From: Flavobacterium sp. AG291
GTDB taxonomy: Bacteria; Bacteroidota; Bacteroidia; Flavobacteriales; Flavobacteriaceae
Reading direction: 5' to 3'
Length of the DNA: 64,000 bases
Assembly: GCF_003350375.1 (NCBI RefSeq)
Contig: NZ_QQAR01000019.1
Span: 1-64,000 of the forward strand
Position numbers and translations under genes: made by a program. Position 1 is the stretch's first letter. Every line of letters begins with the position of its first letter. Shown one piece after another: positions 58,568 to 64,000 of the stretch. Under the pieces are notes generated by a model, which was given only the letters and a program-made list of their open reading frames with translations, had not been told where the DNA came from and searched no databases.

Positions 58568-60684
58568 TCCAATCCCCTTTTCCTTAGCAACGGCTCAATA
58601 GATGGTTCAGCACCACGGAAATTTTTGTACATCTGCATGGCGTCAAGTGTGCCTCCTTTTTCAAGGATATTAGTGCGGAATGATTTAGCTGTCTTAGCGT
58701 CAAATAATGATGTTGTTTTAAAGGCTTCAAAAGCATCAGTGTCTAATACGCCCGACCAAATGTAACTGTAATAACCTGCCGAATAACCTCCCGCAAAGAT
58801 GTGACTGTAATAGGTGCTTCTGTAGCGTGGGATGATAGCATCAATAAGACCCAGCTTTTTCATGGCGGCTTCCTCGAACGGTACTACATTTTGCGTAAGC
58901 GGAGTATTGCGTGTATGATAATCTAAATCAAGGTAAGCGGCTGCAAGGTATTCTACTGTTGCAAATCCCTGGTCAAATGTAGCTGATTCCTGTAGTTTTT
59001 TTATTAGGGCATCCGGTATTACTTCTCCGGTCTTATAATGTTTTGCATATAGTTTCAGAACTTCAGGTTCAGCGGCCCAGTTTTCCATTATTTGCGAAGG
59101 CAGTTCTACAAAATCGGTTGGCACGCTGGTGCCTGCAAGGCTTTCGTAAGTAACATTGCTCAATAGTCCGTGCAGGGCATGGCCAAATTCATGGAAGAAG
59201 GTAGTTGTTTCGTCAAAAGTTAATAATGACGGATTGCCTGCCGTTGGTTTAGAGAAGTTACAAACGATAGAAATAACAGGAGCCAGGCGTTTGCCTTCGA
59301 CTGTTTTTTGTTTTTGGTACGAGGTCATCCAGGCGCCACCTTTTTTTGAAGCTCTCGGGAAAAAATCCATGTAAAGTATTCCAACGTGCTTGTTATCTTT
59401 ATCGGTTACTTCCCAAACTGTAACGTCAGGGTGGTATTTTGGAGCGTCTTTTAGTTCATGATACTGAAGTCCGTAAAGGTTTTTAGTTACGGTAAAGATG
59501 CCGTTGCGTACATTTTCAAGGCTGAAGTAAGGTTTCACTTCCTGCTCATCAAGATCGTAACGTTGCTTACGGATTTTTTCGGTATAATATCTCCAGTCGT
59601 ATGGCTGAACATTATCTTTGATGCCGTCAGCCTCTATTAGTTTTTTAATATCGGCTTCTTCAGCTTTTGCTTTTTCAAGAGCCGGTGTCCATAGTTTGTC
59701 AAGCAGATCATAAACAGCCTCAGATGTTTTGGCCATGCGCTCCTCAAGTATATAATCGGCATGGCTCTTATAGCCTAAGAGCAATGCTTTTTCAGATCTA
59801 AGATTGGTCATTTCAACCAAATTAGGCCTGTTGTCGTACTCGTTACCATTATTACCCCTTTTTTGGTAGGCAGTCCATAATTGTTTACGAAGCTCGCGAT
59901 TATCGGCATATTGCAGGAATGGCATTACGCTTGCATTTTGCAGGGTAAATATCCATTTTCCTTCTTTATTGTTTTCTTTTGCCTCATCGGCTGCGGCCTG
60001 AATCACTTCTTCAGGTAGTCCGGCAAGATCTTCTTTTTTGTCTATTATAAGTTGGTAGCCATTGGTCTCAGCCAATACATTTTCGCCAAACTTTAACGAT
60101 AAAACCGATAGTTGCTCATTGATTTTGCGAAGACGTTCTTTTTGCTGGGCATCAAGATTAGCTCCATTGCGTACGAAGGCCTTATATTTTTTTTCCAGGA
60201 GTTTTGCCTGTTCGGGGTTAAGATTGTAATCAATCTGATTGTCCCAAACCTTTTTAACACGTGAAAAAAGTTTTTCGTTAAGAAAAATATTGTCTTGGTT
60301 TTTAGATAATTCAGGAGCCATTTCCTGTGCCAGGGCCTGTAGCGTGTCATTAGTGTTTGCTGTATTCAGGTTACTCATGGTGGTAGTAATCCTGTTTAGC
60401 AGACTGCCGGAATTTTCCAGGGCTACTATGGTATTCTCAAAAGAGGGATTGTTTTTATTACCGGTTATAAGATCAATTTCTTTCTGATTGATCTTAATGG
60501 CTTCAAGTATAGCGGGCTTATAATGCTCGTTTTTTATTAGTTCAAAAGGAGGGAGTTGGTATTTGTTGTCATAAGAGGCTAACAGGGGATTGTCTTCTCC
60601 AAGAGAGCCTTTTGTATTGTTTTGTTTACACGACATAAAAAGAGTGCAGCTTATTGTTAATGTAAGTATAGATTTTAATGACAT
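58549..60684 (-). CDS. dcp: M3 family zinc peptidase (dipeptidyl carboxypeptidase type), lipoprotein
   Basis: A 711-residue peptidase with lipoprotein signal LFMSC (Cys19). The zinc motif HEFGH near residue 498 lies in TTFFHEFGHALHGLLSN. Other landmarks: FENTIVALENSG, HVGILYMDFFPRASKKGGAWM, GYYSYIWSGVLDTDAFEAF. The family removes C-terminal dipeptides in the periplasm. The C-terminal KVAK and the TAG stop are encoded by two 8-nt repeat words. Confidence 0.94.
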   Translation of the reverse strand: MSLKSILTLTISCTLFMSCKQNNTKGSLGEDNPLLASYDNKYQLPPFELIKNEHYKPAILEAIKINQKEIDLITGNKNNPSFENTIVALENSGSLLNRITTTMSNLNTANTNDTLQALAQEMAPELSKNQDNIFLNEKLFSRVKKVWDNQIDYNLNPEQAKLLEKKYKAFVRNGANLDAQQKERLRKINEQLSVLSLKFGENVLAETNGYQLIIDKKEDLAGLPEEVIQAAADEAKENNKEGKWIFTLQNASVMPFLQYADNRELRKQLWTAYQKRGNNGNEYDNRPNLVEMTNLRSEKALLLGYKSHADYILEERMAKTSEAVYDLLDKLWTPALEKAKAEEADIKKLIEADGIKDNVQPYDWRYYTEKIRKQRYDLDEQEVKPYFSLENVRNGIFTVTKNLYGLQYHELKDAPKYHPDVTVWEVTDKDNKHVGILYMDFFPRASKKGGAWMTSYQKQKTVEGKRLAPVISIVCNFSKPTAGNPSLLTFDETTTFFHEFGHALHGLLSNVTYESLAGTSVPTDFVELPSQIMENWAAEPEVLKLYAKHYKTGEVIPDALIKKLQESATFDQGFATVEYLAAAYLDLDYHTRNTPLTQNVVPFEEAAMKKLGLIDAIIPRYRSTYYSHIFAGGYSAGYYSYIWSGVLDTDAFEAFKTTSLFDAKTAKSFRTNILEKGGTLDAMQMYKNFRGAEPSIEPLLRKRGLEKKVAK

Positions 60685-60700
60685 AATATAGTTTGGTCTA

Positions 60701-60728
60701 AAAAAGTAAAGTTATTGTAATCCGTCAA
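60701..60728 (-). promoter_or_regulatory. Promoter of the M3 peptidase
   Basis: On the minus strand TTG (60726-60728), 17 bases, TACTTTTT (60701-60708), 17 bases before the ATG at 60684. The -7 box is one base off the consensus. Confidence 0.65.
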
Positions 60729-60765
60729 ATAAACAAAGGATATTAAGTTATAGTTAAATACCGTT

Positions 60766-60793
60766 TTGATTTAACAGGAAAAAGCTATCTTTA
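60766..60793 (+). promoter_or_regulatory. Promoter of the AsmA-like gene
   Basis: TTG (60766-60768), 17 bases, TATCTTTA (60786-60793), 24 bases before the ATG at 60817. Confidence 0.7.
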
Positions 60794-60816
60794 ATCATGT
60801 TTTAAAATGTGTATTT

Positions 60817-63648
60817 ATGGAAGCCCCCGTAAAAAAGATTGCCCTTAAAGTTTTAAAATGGACCGGTATAGTTATCGCGTCTGTTTTATTGCTAATGTAT
60901 TTAATACCATTGCTTTTTCCGGGTACTGTTGCCCAACAGGTAAAAACTTTTGCTAACAAAAGCCTGGATGCCGAGCTTGATTTTGGCGAATCTAAGCTGT
61001 CTTTTTTTACACATTTTCCTTCGCTGACAGTCTCACTTGACGATTTTTCGCTTAAAGGATCGACGCCTTTTAAGAAAGACACGTTATTAAGCGCGAAGCA
61101 GGTAGCTTTTGGTATTAACCTTAAGAGGCTCATTTTTAACAACGAAATTAAGATTGATGAGATCTATGTTTCCGATGCATTGGTTAACGTAATGGTAAAT
61201 GAACAGGGACAGGCTAATTATAATGTTTATGTTGCGCCTAAAGATCAGCCTGTTGATACTACGGGAACCGGGCCGGCAATACGACTTGACAGGGTAGATT
61301 TTGAAAATTGTAAAATTCGTTATGACGATCGTTCTGCTAAAATACTGGTTAAGGCCGACGGCTTTAATTATGTGGGAAGAGGTAACCTTAGTGAAGAGGT
61401 GTTTGATTTGCAAACGGATGCTAATATTGATGCTATCGACTTTATTTATAATAATGTTGCCTATATAGAACGTAAAGAAGTGCATGCGGATTTGGTAACG
61501 CGTATTAATACCAATGCGTTATCTTTTATACTTGAAAAGAACCAGCTACGCATCAACAGGCTTCCTATTGAATTTACCGGTCTGTTTACGATTCTTAAGG
61601 AAGGATATAATATAGACATAAATGCTATTTCTGAAAACAATAAACTCAAAGATCTTTTCAGTGTGGTGCCACCACAATATATGGCATGGCTTGAAGATAC
61701 CAGGATAAAAGGGAGAAGCGATGTTTTGTTTTCTTTTAAAGGGAGATATAATGCGGTAACCGGAGAAAAACCGGATCTTGCTTTTGGGATACGTGTACGT
61801 GATGGTTTTATTGATTATAAAAAAGCACCCATGGCGGTCTCTGAGTATGAAATGAACCTGAATGTTCAGTTGCCTTCGCTGGATATGGAAAAGCTCAATA
61901 TTAACCTCAGTAAGCTTGATTTTAATTTAGGCAAAGATCACTTTCATGCTTTTCTGGAAACCAAAGGGATGAAGGAAATGGCCGTAAAGGCGAATATGAA
62001 AGGAACTCTGAATCTGGCTAGTCTTGATCGTGCACTTGGAATTTCAAACATGCAGTTAAAAGGATTGCTGAAAGCTGATGTTGTCGCAGATGGAATTTAT
62101 AGTGCAGAGAAAAGACTATTCCCGAAAGCAAAGGGTGGGGTAAACCTTCAAGGCGGTTACCTGAAGATGCCTTATTATCCTAATCCTATTACCGATATTC
62201 AATTTGTGTCTAATATACAAAATGATAAAGGTACTTTTGATGATGTAAAAATAGCCATTACTCCTGCGTCCTTTGTTTTTGAGGGTAATCCGGTATATCT
62301 TAAAGCTATTGTTTCGAATTTTGATGATGTGCTTTATGATATAACTGCAAAAGGTGAATTGAACATTGGAAGGATTTATAAAGTATTCTCGCAGAAAGGA
62401 ATTGATGTTACGGGTTATGCCAAGGCTGACTTAAGGCTTCAGGGCAGGCAAAGTTATGCGACTACAGGTCAGTACAGCAAGCTGAATAATAAGGGTACAC
62501 TGGTTATAAAAGATATTAAAGCAACCACAGAATATTTTCCTAAGTCGTTTTATGTAAATGAAGGATATTTTACCTTTAAGAATGAGAAAATGTGGTTTGA
62601 TAAGTTTACTGCAAATTACGGCAAGTCGGATTTTGCAATGAATGGTTATCTGCTTAATACGATCAATTATTTTCTGGAATCTAAAGGGACACTGAAAGGA
62701 AACTTTAATGTAAAATCCAAACTTATTGATGTGAATGAGTTTATGGCTTTGAAAGAGGGGGATAATAAAGATGTTAAACCTGAGATTGAAGCCAAAAACG
62801 AAGCTAACCCTAAAATGAGTGGTGTAGTGGTATTGCCTACTAATCTCGATGTCTCTCTTGTGGCGGATGCTAAAAAAGTTGCATATACAGGCTTGACGCT
62901 AAATAACCTTAAAGGGAAAGTGGGAATCGCTTCCGGAAAGGTATATCTGCAAAATACAACTTTTGATATTATTGACTGTAAAGTGCGTATTGACGGAGGT
63001 TATGACGATGAATCGCCAATGGCAGCTAACTTTAATGTTCAGTTTCAGGCAAATGATTTTGACATAAAAAGAGCTTATACTGAGATACCTCTTTTCCATG
63101 AATTGGTTACAGCAGCCGAAGACATGAAAGGTATAGTGTCTTTGAATTATACACTTAAAGGTGATATTGATGGTAATATGAGTCCGATTTATCCTTCGTT
63201 AAAAGGAGGAGGTACAATCTTTGTTCGCGATGTACAGGTTTCAGGAATGAAGCTGTTTGGAAGCATAAGTAAGAAAACGGGTTCTGAAGGAATGGAAAAT
63301 CCTAACGTGAAGGATATTCAGGTAAAATCGGAGATAAAGAACAATCTTATAAAGGTAGAGCCCTTTACACTTAAGGTGGCAGGTTTCAGGCCAACTATTA
63401 AAGGAACAACAAGCTTTGATGGTTTATTGGACTTAAGGATTCGCCTTGGTTTGCCTCCGGGAGGTTTAATTGGTGTTCCTATGGTGGTAACCGGGACCCA
63501 TGAGAACCCTAAAATAAAAGTATTCAGTAAAACCGGCCAGGCGATTGAAGAGGCTCAATATGATGAAAAAACCAATACCGTAATCAAAAAAGAAGAGAGG
63601 GTAGAGCCGGAAATGGAGAAAAAGGAAGAGCCTAAAAAAGCAGAATAA
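60817..63648 (+). CDS. AsmA-family envelope protein
   Basis: A 943-residue protein: one N-terminal membrane helix (about 11-31) after KKIALKVLKW, then a very long beta-rich domain (FTHFPSLTVSLDDFSLKGS, VKADGFNYVGRGNLSEEVF) and the AsmA C-terminal region (GTTSFDGLLDLRIRLGLPPGG, TGTHENPKIKVFSKTG), ending in a Lys/Glu-rich tail. AsmA-like proteins form grooves thought to carry phospholipids between membranes. Monocistronic, with a shared terminator downstream. Confidence 0.93.
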   Translation: MEAPVKKIALKVLKWTGIVIASVLLLMYLIPLLFPGTVAQQVKTFANKSLDAELDFGESKLSFFTHFPSLTVSLDDFSLKGSTPFKKDTLLSAKQVAFGINLKRLIFNNEIKIDEIYVSDALVNVMVNEQGQANYNVYVAPKDQPVDTTGTGPAIRLDRVDFENCKIRYDDRSAKILVKADGFNYVGRGNLSEEVFDLQTDANIDAIDFIYNNVAYIERKEVHADLVTRINTNALSFILEKNQLRINRLPIEFTGLFTILKEGYNIDINAISENNKLKDLFSVVPPQYMAWLEDTRIKGRSDVLFSFKGRYNAVTGEKPDLAFGIRVRDGFIDYKKAPMAVSEYEMNLNVQLPSLDMEKLNINLSKLDFNLGKDHFHAFLETKGMKEMAVKANMKGTLNLASLDRALGISNMQLKGLLKADVVADGIYSAEKRLFPKAKGGVNLQGGYLKMPYYPNPITDIQFVSNIQNDKGTFDDVKIAITPASFVFEGNPVYLKAIVSNFDDVLYDITAKGELNIGRIYKVFSQKGIDVTGYAKADLRLQGRQSYATTGQYSKLNNKGTLVIKDIKATTEYFPKSFYVNEGYFTFKNEKMWFDKFTANYGKSDFAMNGYLLNTINYFLESKGTLKGNFNVKSKLIDVNEFMALKEGDNKDVKPEIEAKNEANPKMSGVVVLPTNLDVSLVADAKKVAYTGLTLNNLKGKVGIASGKVYLQNTTFDIIDCKVRIDGGYDDESPMAANFNVQFQANDFDIKRAYTEIPLFHELVTAAEDMKGIVSLNYTLKGDIDGNMSPIYPSLKGGGTIFVRDVQVSGMKLFGSISKKTGSEGMENPNVKDIQVKSEIKNNLIKVEPFTLKVAGFRPTIKGTTSFDGLLDLRIRLGLPPGGLIGVPMVVTGTHENPKIKVFSKTGQAIEEAQYDEKTNTVIKKEERVEPEMEKKEEPKKAE

Positions 63649-63653
63649 AAAAG

Positions 63654-63682
63654 AAGCCCCCGCCATTGGCGGGGGCTTTATG
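63654..63682. terminator. Terminator between AsmA-like and NifU-like genes
   Basis: AAGCCCCCGCC and GGCGGGGGCTT pair perfectly (11 bp, loop ATT) between convergent genes, with A-run before it. Confidence 0.92.
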
Positions 63683-64000
63683 TTAAGCGTTTATGGCTTC
63701 AACCTTAATTTCGTTATCGTTAAGCATATCTTTCAACATATTTTCTATACCACTTTTAAGTGTAAAAGTAGAAGAAGGACATCCACTGCAAGCACCCTGT
63801 AATAGTACTTTAACACGTTTATCACTTTCATCATACGATTCGAAAGCTATATTTCCGCCATCAGCCTGAACTGCGGGTTTAACATACTCTTCCAATATGT
63901 TGATGATGCGTTGTGAAGTAACATCCAGCGAGTCGAAATAAGCTTCCTGCTGTTTTTCGGCCTGAGGTGTTTTTTGTATCAGCGATTCGTCAATAACAGT
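63683..64000 (-). CDS. NifU-like iron-sulfur scaffold protein, 5' part missing
   Basis: The frame is open from the right edge (64000) through 105 codons to a TAA at 63683; the start lies outside. The C-terminal NifU domain is complete: ILEEYVKPAVQADGGNIAF and the cluster-binding LLQGACSGCPSSTFTL (CxxC). Residues before it (QQEAYFDSLDVTSQ) belong to an N-terminal part, so this is a longer Nfu-type protein. It would carry Fe-S clusters to client proteins. A shorter version starting at TTG 63895 is possible on paper but is in frame with upstream coding sequence. Confidence 0.93.
   Translation of the reverse strand, partial: TVIDESLIQKTPQAEKQQEAYFDSLDVTSQRIINILEEYVKPAVQADGGNIAFESYDESDKRVKVLLQGACSGCPSSTFTLKSGIENMLKDMLNDNEIKVEAINA

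Noticed and set aside
63683..63895. Stand-alone 70-residue NifU domain gene.
   Set aside because: The frame continues without stop to the right edge and encodes protein-like sequence; the apparent start is a TTG Leu codon.

Overview
The window looks like chromosomal DNA of a Flavobacteriaceae bacterium, most likely Flavobacterium or a close relative. Support: a giant type IX secretion (T9SS) surface protein and two T9SS C-terminal sorting tails, SusC/SusD/SusE proteins, Bacteroidota promoters (TTG, 17-20 bp, TAnnTTTG), almost no Shine-Dalgarno sites, a mevalonate pathway, and families such as DUF3127 and DUF4301 that are common in this group. I see no rRNA, tRNA, insertion sequence, phage gene or CRISPR array. 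Bases 1-30,600 and 50,000-64,000 are mostly core and housekeeping genes; 30,600-50,000 is one polysaccharide utilisation locus.

Layout. 1-3347: 5' part of a giant secreted protein (minus, runs off the left edge). 3549-6935: an M16 peptidase pair. 7136-7788: rplU-rpmA. 7966-13262: aat, a 555-base gene-free stretch holding two related small-RNA-like units, a DUF3127 SSB-like protein, a flavin reductase, an orphan histidine kinase, a lipocalin-like lipoprotein, HIT and greA. 13427-18451: a Rieske-like lipoprotein, a GH92 mannosidase, and a TonB-dependent receptor preceded by a TPP riboswitch. 18736-22292: arfB, DUF4301, PnuC-type transporter and phosphopantetheinyl transferase. 22445-29354: ahcY, tag, a queuosine-precursor transporter, ald, tsf-rpsB and rpsI-rplM.

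30,648-49,965 is a complete starch/maltodextrin system. The minus arm is susC-susD-susE-secreted GH13 amylase. A LacI-type regulator sits at the divergence point beside two AACGTT-centred operators. The plus arm is MFS transporter, beta-phosphoglucomutase, maltose phosphorylase, periplasmic GH13, lipoprotein GH13, and a T9SS-secreted protein with three tandem starch-binding-like repeats. Together they would bind and cut starch outside, import oligosaccharides through SusCD, trim them in the periplasm, and phosphorolyse maltose in the cytoplasm. 50,069-64,000 holds a glycerophosphodiesterase, a flavoprotein, TspO, two mevalonate genes with a UbiA prenyltransferase, a pseudouridine synthase, an M3 peptidase, an AsmA-like giant and a NifU-like protein cut by the right edge.

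The most unusual signals lie between genes. Arrays of degenerate 7-nt or 8-nt words, usually in two inverted arms around a terminator, abut or supply stop codons at four loci; a fifth copy is translated inside the signal peptide of the riboswitch-controlled receptor. Two tandem small-RNA-like units share a conserved 3' half and terminator but have different 5' hairpins. The greA leader begins with a terminator-like hairpin. All family names are recognised by eye; no database search was possible.
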